Source: Roseateles_B sp041906185
Lineage (GTDB): Bacteria; Pseudomonadota; Gammaproteobacteria; Burkholderiales; Burkholderiaceae_C
DNA: 64,000 nucleotides
Reading direction: 5' to 3'
Assembly: GCA_041906185.1 (NCBI GenBank)
Contig: JAYRJQ010000014.1
Span: 1 to 64,000, forward strand
Numbering within the stretch: the stretch's first letter is position 1; every line of letters starts with the position of its first letter. Positions 26,024-34,461 of this stretch are shown here, one piece after another. A program made the position numbers and the translations under genes. The notes under the pieces are model-generated. The model worked only from the letters and a program-made list of their open reading frames with translations. It was not told the DNA's origin and searched no databases.

Positions 26024-27381
26024 ACAAGGTCACTCCCATCAGAAGCGCCAGCTTCTGGGGCCGCAGCTTTGGCAGGTTGCGGGTCCGTCCCCATGCGCTG
26101 CTTGAGCAGTTCGCTCATGCGGAAGGTGGTCTTGTCGATGGCGGGCTTGGGCAGGTAGTGCTCGGTCAGCGTCGTCAGGTCTGCCAAGGCCGGACCGATC
26201 AACAGGCTGATTTGTGAGGGCCGGCCCAGCTCTTGGTAGGTCTGCATGACCCGACCCAATGGGTCGTCATACGAGATCACTACCAGATGTGTCGAGGGGA
26301 TGGTGAGCATGTCGCGGATGACGCGGTTGATGTGCTCATCGCCAAAGCTGTAGCCGTAAGTCACCAGCGTGCTGTTCGGGCGGCACACCGCTGCCGCAAG
26401 GTCGCGGAACAGCTCGACATAGGGGTAGTCCGCCGTTTCCCTGTCTTTGGCCGCGTTGGGGTAGATCATCAGCCCGTGCGCCGAGGCTTTGCTCAGGCCC
26501 GGCGCCTGCAGATAGGGGTCAACGCTGGCGGCTCCAAACGGCAAACCGATGCGGCGGATGTCTTTGCCTGTCTGCACCCAATCCACCGACCCATGCAGCT
26601 TGGTGTAGCGGGCCACGCCTTCCAGGTAGCGTGGCTCGCCACGGATGCCGGGCGGGTTGTAATGCATGTCCAGATCCAGCCGAGAAGACCGGAAGATGGG
26701 CATCAGCTTGCCCAGAAAACGGTCAAGCAGGTGCAGCCCGGCCAACTCCGCCCCCGCCTCGATCAGCCGGTCGTAGTTGGTGGTAAAGATGTTCAGCCGG
26801 TCTCGCACCCCGGTGCGGCTGGCAAAGCTCATCAGGAAGGTGACGAGGGTGTTGAACGCTTCCTCGCGCTTGTCCTCCGCAGCACTGGCAATTCCTTCTT
26901 CGCTCTTCAGGATCGACTTCGCGAAATCCTGCATGCCGGTCTGAAGCTCAGTGCGCAGAGCTTCGGCTGCTGTCTTCTGCTGCAGGATCTCCAGACCACG
27001 CAGCAGCTCGTTAGCAACGCGTAGCTGGTCCTCTAAATTGCCCTTCTCACGCCCGGCGGCCTCTGCTGCTGTCTCGGCAGCCTGATTGATTTCGGTTTGA
27101 TGGTGACTCAGCGCCAAAGTGCCCATGCCTGCGGCACCCTTGCCGGCTGCCAGGTAATGCACTGCGTGGGTGAGACCCGAACCAGCGAGCAGAGACAGAT
27201 GCTCTGACTGGAACAACGATGTCAGCCACGGCTCGATACGGTTGCGAAGCTCCTTGCGCCCGAATGTCTTGCCGGTAAGCCATGCGGCTTGCGAGCTGTC
27301 TTCAAGCTTGAACGCGTCACCTTCTGCCGTGAACCTCAGCGGCTGATGGTCATCGCGAATCTTGAGCGTGTTGGCGGTCAT
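26020..27381 (-). CDS. SIR2-domain defence protein, nested in pglX
   Basis: 453 residues from the ATG at 27381, which has GGGGAGAG just upstream. Defence-associated SIR2 proteins hydrolyse NAD+ to halt infected cells. Motifs: LLAGSGLTHAV (residues 64-74) as the nucleotide-binding loop, FTTNYDRLIEAG (199-210), KLHGSVDW (261-268) and TYGYSFGDEHINRVI (341-355), the set typical of SIR2_2 proteins. The C-terminal tail is Ala/Pro-rich. It is followed immediately by a HerA ATPase with ATGA overlap, which is the composition of known SIR2-HerA systems. It lies 28 bases after the small nuclease gene. An upstream in-frame extension to 27711 is antisense-like junk and is rejected. Confidence 0.9.
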   Translation of the reverse strand: MTANTLKIRDDHQPLRFTAEGDAFKLEDSSQAAWLTGKTFGRKELRNRIEPWLTSLFQSEHLSLLAGSGLTHAVHYLAAGKGAAGMGTLALSHHQTEINQAAETAAEAAGREKGNLEDQLRVANELLRGLEILQQKTAAEALRTELQTGMQDFAKSILKSEEGIASAAEDKREEAFNTLVTFLMSFASRTGVRDRLNIFTTNYDRLIEAGAELAGLHLLDRFLGKLMPIFRSSRLDLDMHYNPPGIRGEPRYLEGVARYTKLHGSVDWVQTGKDIRRIGLPFGAASVDPYLQAPGLSKASAHGLMIYPNAAKDRETADYPYVELFRDLAAAVCRPNSTLVTYGYSFGDEHINRVIRDMLTIPSTHLVVISYDDPLGRVMQTYQELGRPSQISLLIGPALADLTTLTEHYLPKPAIDKTTFRMSELLKQRMGTDPQPAKAAAPEAGASDGSDLV

Positions 27382-27409
27382 TTTTCTCTCCCCTGAGCAT
27401 GATTCGTTG

Positions 27410-27925
27410 CTATGCCATTGCGACGCGCGCTGCCGGCCATTTCGGAAAGCTCGCGTTCCAAAGCTCGATGTTGAACACCTGGCAGTTCTCCACCAGCTGG
27501 CGTTTCCAGCGCGGCACAGACTTGCCCATCGGTGGAAGCTTCTTGGCGATCTCGTCCGAGAAGTTCGGCAGCAGCTCGTTGTCTTCGAGCGTGACCAAGC
27601 TGATGTAGTGAACCGGCTTTTGCAGGCAATCCTCGGCCCAGCGGTACAGGAAGGTGTCAATGAACTTGGCGGCAAAGGTATCGCTGAGCGTTCCGTCTTG
27701 CAGCTCGCCATGAAACTTCGCCAACCCCTCAGCCTTTGCCTTGGGGTTGCCCGGGTCTTTCACCTCAACAAAGAGAATCGCCTCCTCAAGCTCGACCACG
27801 AAATCGACGCGATGCATCTGCCCGATACCGTGGTAGCCCGGTTGGTCGGCCTTCATCTGATCGAAAACAATGGCGTCGATCGCATTTGTAAAGTCGATCT
27901 CCAGGTCGCGCTCGCGCAGTTTCAT
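27410..27925 (-). CDS. Small PD-(D/E)XK nuclease-like protein, paired with the ATPase
   Basis: 171 residues. The core HRVDFVVELEEAILFVEVKD (Asp 41, Glu 54, Lys 56) is a textbook PD-(D/E)XK active-site pattern, with the helix EGLAKFHGELQ after it. No other domain is present and no export signal. The ATG overlaps the ATPase stop (ATGA), so the two are made together, and I infer an ATPase-nuclease module. Family not recognised by name. Its small size suggests the ATPase supplies DNA or signal recognition. Activity is inferred from motif only; a role as inactive scaffold is less likely because all three catalytic residues are kept. Confidence 0.78.
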   Translation of the reverse strand: MKLRERDLEIDFTNAIDAIVFDQMKADQPGYHGIGQMHRVDFVVELEEAILFVEVKDPGNPKAKAEGLAKFHGELQDGTLSDTFAAKFIDTFLYRWAEDCLQKPVHYISLVTLEDNELLPNFSDEIAKKLPPMGKSVPRWKRQLVENCQVFNIELWNASFPKWPAARVAMA

Positions 27926-29067
27926 TTCCCCAAGGCCCCCATCTTGCGAGCCACCTGTTCCTTGGTCAGCTCGTTGAAGGTGTCGGCAATGGCGTTCGGC
28001 TCGATGGCGCGGTAGTCGTCCATGCTGTCCCGACGTACCTGACCAGAGTCGGCATCACGGGAAAGCACGTGGAAGCGCACCTGATCCCCCTGGCCCTTGT
28101 CCATCAGCAGGTCGAACCACTTGAGCAGCACGTAGTCGTGTGTGGCAAGGATGATTTGCTGTCCGTTGCGGGCGAGTTCCAGCAGGGCCTGCACCAGATC
28201 CCGCATCAGCTTGGGGTTGAGGTTGGATTCAGGCTCGTCCCAAAGCAGAGGGCCAGTGGTGCCAGGGTTGAGGCTGCCGTTGCTGAGCAGGCGCTGCAGC
28301 ACGCCGATCTTGCGGAAGCCTTCGGCCGTCATGCCGCTGGAAAGGCGGTGTTTGCCACTGGGCACGAACTTCCATTGCGTGCTGTCCTGGTACATCTGCG
28401 CATGCTTGGCTCTGGTGCGCGATGCTGAGCTTTTCTCCTCATACCGTCCTGGCTCAAACACGAATCGCCCGTTTTCCAGCAGGTACTGGCCTCCGATCAA
28501 GTTGGCCAGGCGGGGAACAATGCTGGCGAACTTCGGATCGAGTTGAACCTTGGCGTCGAGGTCGTTGGCGCCCTCTCTGACCAACTTGCGGGCCAGATCC
28601 AGATAGCCGTCGTCGAAGATGCGCTCGATGGTGGGCAGGTCTGGCTGCTCGGCTGTCAGGCCACGTACCAACGACAGTACCTCCTTGGTCGGAATGAAGA
28701 TGGCGGGTAAAGCCTCGCCAACTGATGCCGGCGTGACCTTGACCACTTCGGCGCTACCGTTGAACTTGGCAGTGATGAACTGGCCGGACGCAGAGGTCGT
28801 GCTCAGCTGCGCATCGCCACGTGTACCTGCACGACGCAGTTCGCCCACGTTCCCGCTGAGTGGTTGATAGAGGCGGCACAGCTTGCGGGCCAGTTGTTCA
28901 TCAGCCTGCTCCCCGCTGGCCTCCGGTCCGCTCATGGCCAGTACGGCCTTGAGCAGCTGGGTTTTGCCAGTGCCGTTCTCGCCAATGATGATGTTGATGC
29001 CGGGCGAGAAGTCGATGGCCAACTCGGTGAAGGCGGTGAAGTTCTTGAGCTGCAGTTGGGTGATCAT
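27922..29067 (-). CDS. ABC-type (AAA_15/21, RecF-like) ATPase nested in pglX
   Basis: 381 residues. Motifs: Walker A GENGTGKT (29-36), an ABC signature-like RLSSGMTAEGFRKIG (241-255), Walker B LLWDEPESNL (274-283) and H-loop ILATHDYVLLKWF (from 306). Short insert, no long coiled coil, and no Toprim domain at the C-terminus, so it is not an OLD/GajA nuclease. Such ATPases occur as sensors in many phage-defence systems paired with an effector; here the partner would be the small nuclease that follows. The ATG overlaps the stop of the PglX N-piece as ATGA, with AGGGGG upstream. First gene of the four-gene cassette. Confidence 0.88.
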   Translation of the reverse strand: MITQLQLKNFTAFTELAIDFSPGINIIIGENGTGKTQLLKAVLAMSGPEASGEQADEQLARKLCRLYQPLSGNVGELRRAGTRGDAQLSTTSASGQFITAKFNGSAEVVKVTPASVGEALPAIFIPTKEVLSLVRGLTAEQPDLPTIERIFDDGYLDLARKLVREGANDLDAKVQLDPKFASIVPRLANLIGGQYLLENGRFVFEPGRYEEKSSASRTRAKHAQMYQDSTQWKFVPSGKHRLSSGMTAEGFRKIGVLQRLLSNGSLNPGTTGPLLWDEPESNLNPKLMRDLVQALLELARNGQQIILATHDYVLLKWFDLLMDKGQGDQVRFHVLSRDADSGQVRRDSMDDYRAIEPNAIADTFNELTKEQVARKMGALGK

Positions 29068-30884
29068 GCAACCCCCTGTCGCTTCGCAGCTTTCAGATTC
29101 CGCTCATTGCGCGGGGGAAACTCCACGGGCTTGTTGCCCTCGCCGATGTCCTCGTACTCGACATAGCAGTAGGCCCCTCTAGTCTCAGGGCTGCCACCCT
29201 TCTTGAGCACCGTTGCAGCGGTACCAAACGCGATGCCCATGACCATGTTGGCCATGTGAGCCATGCATTCAATGGATGTCTCACTGAGGATGCGCTCACG
29301 TAACGCTTCATAAGACGACAGGAACATCCAGCTTTGCATGGTGACCATGGCGCTGTAGCCGTACTTCGGGGTCAGATCAAAGCCGCGCTCGATGAACATG
29401 GCAAACAGGTCGGACTTGCTGTTCGGGTAGTTCTCCTTGGCCCACGTGCTCAGCCGCCCGTTCATCCCTTTGCCGCCCATGTAGGGCGGGTTGGCCACCA
29501 CCACCGCATAGCGTGGGCTCAGGGCTTCGGCCATGCGCAGCACGCTAAGCACGCGTTGGTGCGTGTCGGCCAGGAAGAGGTTGCCGGCCATGTCCTTGGC
29601 TTCGAGCGTGGCCAGCACATCGGCCACATTACCGACCTTGGGCACGATCAGCGAGCCGAAGTTGTCGGCCTCGCTGAACTGCTGCAAGGTTTCGCGCAGG
29701 CCGTAGGTGAACAGGTCACGGCCAACAAAGTCCATGTACTCGTCCAGCTCTTCGCGGCTGAAACTCACTTTCTCCAGCACGGTGATGTTTGGTCTGACGC
29801 GCTTGTTAAAGAAACGGCGCTGGCGCGCGCGGGCCTTCATAGTCAGTGCGAAGGCGGCCAATTCGCCGGCGCGTTCGTCGAGTTCGACGCCGTAGAGGTT
29901 GTGCGTCAGGATCTTTTCCGGGATCTCCGCTGCGTCGTAGCCTTCTTCTTCGTAGATGGCGTAAAGCAGGTCGAAGGCATAGGTGAGCATGTGGCCCGAA
30001 CCGCAGGCTGGGTCGCAAACCTTGATGTCTTCAGGCCCGTTGATGCGCAGGAAGTCGGTCTCCGGCTTCTCGGGCGGAATGTAGTAAGCCATCTGCTCGG
30101 CCAGCTTGGAGCTGGGCCGATTGAGCAGCCACAGGCGCCCCAGCGAGTTGTCTACCAGGTAGCGGACGATCCAGTGCGGGGTGAACAGCTGGGTGGCGGC
30201 CGGGATGTTGTCAGGGGTGATCTTCTGGTTCTTCTTCAGCCCCTCGAAGACGGCATCCTTCTTCTCGGAGATGTAGAACTGGTACAGCCAGCCGATGACT
30301 TCCACGTCCTCGCAGGCGTCCGGCGTCATGGCCTCGCGGGTGTAGGCCAAGATGGAGTTGCCCGAGAGCAGGTCGTCGGGCATCAACAGCTCGGTGTAGT
30401 CGTCGATGCGCTCGAACAAGAAGGGCATGGCTTGATGCCAGGCGTTGCAGGCAGCCACCACCAGCAGGCGGTAGGCCTCGCCTTGCGGATCATGGCTGGG
30501 GCTCTTGCCCGCCAGCAGATCGGCCACGAGCTGCTGCGTCTTGGCTGGCACCATCTCTTCGTCGATGTGGCCCATCTTGGCTTCCAGCAGGATTTCGGGC
30601 TGGAACTGGCCTTCGGCGGGTGACACGATGCCGATGCGCGTGTAGCGGTTCACGTCCATGAAACGCAGCGCGCAAAAACGGTTGAACCAGATGTAGGCCA
30701 CCCGTTCAGTGACCCAGGCCTTGCCGTGGTCCTTGATGGCCTCTTCCAGCTTCTTGACAGCCGCTGGGCTCTCGCGCCGAGCGGCACTGCCTTCGGACAA
30801 CACCAAGGCCAGCTTGGCACCGACCTGCTCGCCCAGCGCACGACGGGCGAACTGGGCGAATTTTTTGAGTTTGCTGGTGTCCAT
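29064..30884 (-). CDS. pglX: PglX N-terminal half (adenine methyltransferase domain), separate gene
   Basis: 606 residues from the ATG at 30884 (MDTSKLKKFAQFARR, the usual PglX start; a TTG at 30896 would overlap the brxC stop). PglX is the BREX N6-adenine methyltransferase that marks host DNA. The SAM site DPACGSGHM is at 291-299 and the catalytic NPPY at 465-468. The chain ends EFPPRNERNLKAAKRQGVA at a normal TGA, just before the segment that in intact PglX leads to KIPGSPVAYW. That segment begins the separate gene at 22153-23919. No frameshift or stop interrupts the domain. Whether the two pieces assemble is not shown by sequence, but both reading frames are intact. Confidence 0.92.
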   Translation of the reverse strand: MDTSKLKKFAQFARRALGEQVGAKLALVLSEGSAARRESPAAVKKLEEAIKDHGKAWVTERVAYIWFNRFCALRFMDVNRYTRIGIVSPAEGQFQPEILLEAKMGHIDEEMVPAKTQQLVADLLAGKSPSHDPQGEAYRLLVVAACNAWHQAMPFLFERIDDYTELLMPDDLLSGNSILAYTREAMTPDACEDVEVIGWLYQFYISEKKDAVFEGLKKNQKITPDNIPAATQLFTPHWIVRYLVDNSLGRLWLLNRPSSKLAEQMAYYIPPEKPETDFLRINGPEDIKVCDPACGSGHMLTYAFDLLYAIYEEEGYDAAEIPEKILTHNLYGVELDERAGELAAFALTMKARARQRRFFNKRVRPNITVLEKVSFSREELDEYMDFVGRDLFTYGLRETLQQFSEADNFGSLIVPKVGNVADVLATLEAKDMAGNLFLADTHQRVLSVLRMAEALSPRYAVVVANPPYMGGKGMNGRLSTWAKENYPNSKSDLFAMFIERGFDLTPKYGYSAMVTMQSWMFLSSYEALRERILSETSIECMAHMANMVMGIAFGTAATVLKKGGSPETRGAYCYVEYEDIGEGNKPVEFPPRNERNLKAAKRQGVA

Positions 30885-30892
30885 GGTGGGGC

Positions 30893-33800
30893 TCAAATCT
30901 GCACGCGGTTGCCGGCCTGGATTTCCTTCAGCCAGGCCTCACGCTGTTTGTTCAGGTAATCGTCGAGCTCGGCCTCGCTGGTCAGCCAGGCTTTGGCGTA
31001 ATCGACTCGGATGGTGCGAGCAGGCACGACTTTGGGCTCCGGCGTGGCGGGCTTGGGGGCGCCCGTGGCAGTAGCCTTCGGCTCACCTGCTGCCGATGCT
31101 CCAGCGGCTGGCTGAGCCGCCGGTGCGGGTGCCGGCTGGGCGGGCTTGCCCCATTGCTCCAGTTGCACCAGGAGCTGCGAGAACCGGGACTCTTCGAAGT
31201 GCCGCAGTTGGTCGCGAATCATGGCGATGCGCTTTTGGCCCTGCAGCGCGCGGCGAGCCTCCGCGAAGGGCTCTGTCAGCTGTGACTGCCGCGCAGTGTC
31301 GATTCGACCGAACTCGTCGGTCGCACGCAGCCGCTGCTCCAGCTCCGCCAGGCGGTGAGCCGCAGCATCCCGTTCGATGGCCAGCTGTTGTGCGATGGCT
31401 TGCTCCAGCGCATCCAGCTGAGGCTTGAGTTGCTGCAGACGGTTGCCTTGCCAGGGCTTGCTGTCAGTCAGCAGGCCGCGAACGGCCTCAACTTCTGAAG
31501 CCACCACATAGGCGAAGTTGTCTTCCTGCTCGGCCACCAACGTCCGTGCTTGCTCGAAAATCGCTCGCTGCGGACTGTTCATGAAACGACGCAGCGGATC
31601 AAGGATGTTCTCCTTGGTGTCCAGCAGCGCATCTTCAGCGCGTGTCAGTTCAGTCAGGAACCAATTGGGATTCTTGCTGGCGATGTCCTTCAAGGTGGCC
31701 AGCACGGGCTTGAGCACGCTCAAGAACGGCAACTGTGCCTTCTGGCCATGCAGGGTGGCCAGTTCGATTTCAAGCTCTTTCAGCGCGTCAATCGTCTCGC
31801 GAGCGAGTGCCCGGGCCTCGTTGCTGCTGGCGGGCTTGTCAAAGAAGTCTGCAAAGAAGTCCTTCAACGCACGCACTTGCGAGGCGCTGAACTCCACCTG
31901 AGGCTCCAGCACCAGGGACGCATGGGCGTTGGTGTTGCGCAGGCTGCGCTCCAGCGCGTCTCGCTCCAGCGAGTTGCTGTCTTGTCGCACCTCCACCTTG
32001 CCCCGGGCACACAGCAGCGCCAAGTTGCACAGGATGGCGGCGTAGTACCAGCCATAGTTCTTGCGCTCGAAACGCTCGATCAGGCTCTTGACCGTGGTGC
32101 GCACGCCGCCTCGTGCGTTGCCTTGAATGAAGGCGAGCAGCTCTTGCTCGGCCTCGGTGAGGCTGGTGGCGTCATTGGCAATCAGCCCGTCTTCCATCCT
32201 TCGCAGATGGCTGCCGATGTCCGCCTCGTTGAAAGGCACATCGCGCAGCATGCGCAGGTTGGGATAGGTGCTCTGCAGCAGGTGCTCAAACCCTTTGAGC
32301 ACTCGCGTTTGGCCGTCTTCGGAACTGACGTCCACGTCCGCCGCATTGATGATCAGCGTGGCCTTGCCCAGCAACCCTTTGGCGCGCACTTGCAGGTCGT
32401 TCAAGCGCTCGGTGTTCTGGAAACCCTTGGCATCCAGAATGCGCTTGACAGCCTCTTGCGGGGTGTTGCTGTTCTGGCGGATGTACTTCTCGGTGCGCTT
32501 GTACATCGTCAGGTCTTGCATGAAACGCACGTCAGCTGGCAACACGACACGCAGCTCGTCGCGACCCATGCTCTGCATGCGCTGCAGGGTGATGTTGTCG
32601 AAGTTGTCCGAAAGCGGTGTGACGATGTGGATGGCCAGCTCGTGCTCGCGGCTCAGCGCACGGTCATCCATCTTGCGGGTGTAGGCGTAGTCCTGGCCAT
32701 TGCTGTGGCGGATCTTGCGCTGCTTGATGACGCCATCGAAAAGCAGCGACTCCAGCTCCTTCAGGATGTCCGTGCTTTCAACTTCCGTCCCCTTGATTTC
32801 CTCCTCGACGTCCTTTTCTTCGTCGGTCAGGTACTCATACAGGTCGCCGTTGCGCTGGATGTAGGTCTGCTGCTCCAGCTTGTTGAGTGCAGCCTCCAAA
32901 CGCTTGCGCTGGGCCGGAAGGTCGTCACCGAAGCGCTCCAGCATCAACACGCTCAGGTTGCGCAGCGTGGCCTTGAACTCCTTGACGTACTTGACCAGGA
33001 AGAGCGCCTTGAGCACGCGCACGGCGTATTCGTCGCCCAGGTGGCGTTCGGCGTTGTTGATGGCGCTTTGAATGGCGCTTTTGAGCGCACCACGGATGCC
33101 TTCGAACATGCGGTCGAAGGTCGCCAACTGCCCGACCGGCTCGTTGTCAATCGCAATGGCCACATCCCGGAACACGCCGAGCATGGAGCGCTCGCCCACA
33201 GAATTGGCCTTGCCCTCAAAGCCGTTGTGCTGCGAGAGGCCCCGAATGGCCGCCTGGAACAGAGGGAACTGGTAGGGAACGAAGGGGTAGCAGTAGGTGA
33301 AGTGCTCCGCATCGCGGAAGTTCGAGTACTGCTGCCCCCCGTCTGCGAACTCGAACAGGGTCTTGAAGTTGTTGAACTGCTGTTCGTACGTGGTGGCCAG
33401 CAGCGCAGCACCGGTGTCGTTCTTGGTGAGCAGGCGCTTCTGGATGACCTCGGCCACGTCAGCGCTGGTGAGCTTGAGGCGGTTGGCAAAGCGAGCTTGG
33501 ATCTTTGAAAAGTCGTTGCTCTGCTGCTTGTTCATATCGCCCAGAACGGAGTTCATGTCCTCTTGGGCGGTGACGATGATCCAGGCGCGGCCTTGGCATT
33601 TGGTGGCCAAGCTCTCGGCGACCGTCTGCAGGTTGGTCATCAGCTTGGTGTTGTCGGCGATGTACTGGCCCACCTCGTCCACGAAGAAGTTCAGGCGGAA
33701 GTTGGCCGGCTTCTTGTCCAGCCAGGCCTTGACCTGCTCACTGAAGTCTTCGATGGAGACGCTGTACTGCGCGCGGTACTTGTCCAGGATGCCTTTGGCC

Positions 33801-34450
33801 AGTGCCGGGTCTTCACCTGTGATTTCCGCATAGGCGCGGGCGATGTTGCCGGACTCCAGCAAGGCCTGTTCTCGGCCTCGCTCCCAGGGCTTGTTGGCGT
33901 GCTGCTGGTAGCTGGCCTTGAAGGCGTCTAGCTGGTTCCGGCTGTCGAGATCTCGTTCGAAGTGAGCGATGTAGCCCTGCTTGCCGAAGTAGCCGCACAT
34001 CTCATTGAAGACCTTCACGAACACCGAGAGCAGGGCGTCCGTCTGGCTCTTGCTGATGATGTCGGCCTTCTGGTCGATGTTGAACAGAATGCTCTTCGAA
34101 GGGATGGCCACGGCCTTTTTCAGGGCGGCGCGCAGCAGCTCGTCTTCCTTGGGAATTTTGGGCAAGAAGATGTCGAGCGCTGTGCTGCCATCGACGCTGC
34201 GGTTCTCCATGATCAAGGCCAGCATCTTCAAGAGGTGCGACTTACCCGAACCGAAGAAGCCGGAGACCCAGACGCCGTTCGCGCCGTGGTAGTCGTTGTA
34301 GGCATCGAGGAAGTGTTCGAGCCGCTTGGCGACCTCGTCTGTCAGCACGTACTCGTTCAGCTCCACGTACAGGCTCGACTCGTCGTCGGCCTTAATGACG
34401 CCTTCTATGGGGCGACTGACGGGCTGCTTGAAAATGCGGTTGAGTTCCAT
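30893..34450 (-). CDS. brxC: BrxC, large P-loop ATPase of BREX type 1
   Basis: 1185 residues from the ATG at 34450, with GAGGAGGG upstream (a TTG at 34465 overlaps brxB but is weaker). BrxC is the large essential ATPase of BREX. Walker A GFFGSGKS is at 64-71, preceded by NGVWVS. LNFFVDEVGQYI (about 250-260) is the Walker B region, followed by IIVTAQEDMNSV. The long C-terminal part is helical and Gln/Glu/Ala-rich, with a Pro/Ala linker (PAPAPAAQPAAG) before a final helix. Length and order are typical. It precedes the pglX N-piece by 8 bases. Confidence 0.93.
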   Translation of the reverse strand: MELNRIFKQPVSRPIEGVIKADDESSLYVELNEYVLTDEVAKRLEHFLDAYNDYHGANGVWVSGFFGSGKSHLLKMLALIMENRSVDGSTALDIFLPKIPKEDELLRAALKKAVAIPSKSILFNIDQKADIISKSQTDALLSVFVKVFNEMCGYFGKQGYIAHFERDLDSRNQLDAFKASYQQHANKPWERGREQALLESGNIARAYAEITGEDPALAKGILDKYRAQYSVSIEDFSEQVKAWLDKKPANFRLNFFVDEVGQYIADNTKLMTNLQTVAESLATKCQGRAWIIVTAQEDMNSVLGDMNKQQSNDFSKIQARFANRLKLTSADVAEVIQKRLLTKNDTGAALLATTYEQQFNNFKTLFEFADGGQQYSNFRDAEHFTYCYPFVPYQFPLFQAAIRGLSQHNGFEGKANSVGERSMLGVFRDVAIAIDNEPVGQLATFDRMFEGIRGALKSAIQSAINNAERHLGDEYAVRVLKALFLVKYVKEFKATLRNLSVLMLERFGDDLPAQRKRLEAALNKLEQQTYIQRNGDLYEYLTDEEKDVEEEIKGTEVESTDILKELESLLFDGVIKQRKIRHSNGQDYAYTRKMDDRALSREHELAIHIVTPLSDNFDNITLQRMQSMGRDELRVVLPADVRFMQDLTMYKRTEKYIRQNSNTPQEAVKRILDAKGFQNTERLNDLQVRAKGLLGKATLIINAADVDVSSEDGQTRVLKGFEHLLQSTYPNLRMLRDVPFNEADIGSHLRRMEDGLIANDATSLTEAEQELLAFIQGNARGGVRTTVKSLIERFERKNYGWYYAAILCNLALLCARGKVEVRQDSNSLERDALERSLRNTNAHASLVLEPQVEFSASQVRALKDFFADFFDKPASSNEARALARETIDALKELEIELATLHGQKAQLPFLSVLKPVLATLKDIASKNPNWFLTELTRAEDALLDTKENILDPLRRFMNSPQRAIFEQARTLVAEQEDNFAYVVASEVEAVRGLLTDSKPWQGNRLQQLKPQLDALEQAIAQQLAIERDAAAHRLAELEQRLRATDEFGRIDTARQSQLTEPFAEARRALQGQKRIAMIRDQLRHFEESRFSQLLVQLEQWGKPAQPAPAPAAQPAAGASAAGEPKATATGAPKPATPEPKVVPARTIRVDYAKAWLTSEAELDDYLNKQREAWLKEIQAGNRVQI

Positions 34451-34461
34451 GGGGTCCCTCC

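Noticed and set aside
27410..29067. PARIS (AriA-AriB), Gabija or Septu assignment for the ATPase-nuclease pair
   Set aside because: The partner has a PD-(D/E)XK core, not the Toprim/DUF4435 or HNH domain, and the ATPase has no Toprim or helicase partner.
22153..30884. Sequencing error or simple IS disruption as the cause of the split pglX
   Set aside because: The break lies exactly at a domain linker. Both pieces have intact frames with normal start, stop and ribosome binding site, and the insert is four intact coupled genes without transposase or IS ends.
31550..33508. Long open frame (652 codons) on the plus strand opposite brxC
   Set aside because: It is the antisense of a clear BrxC with Walker motifs. 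Long mirror frames are common in GC-rich genes, and it has no recognisable domain.
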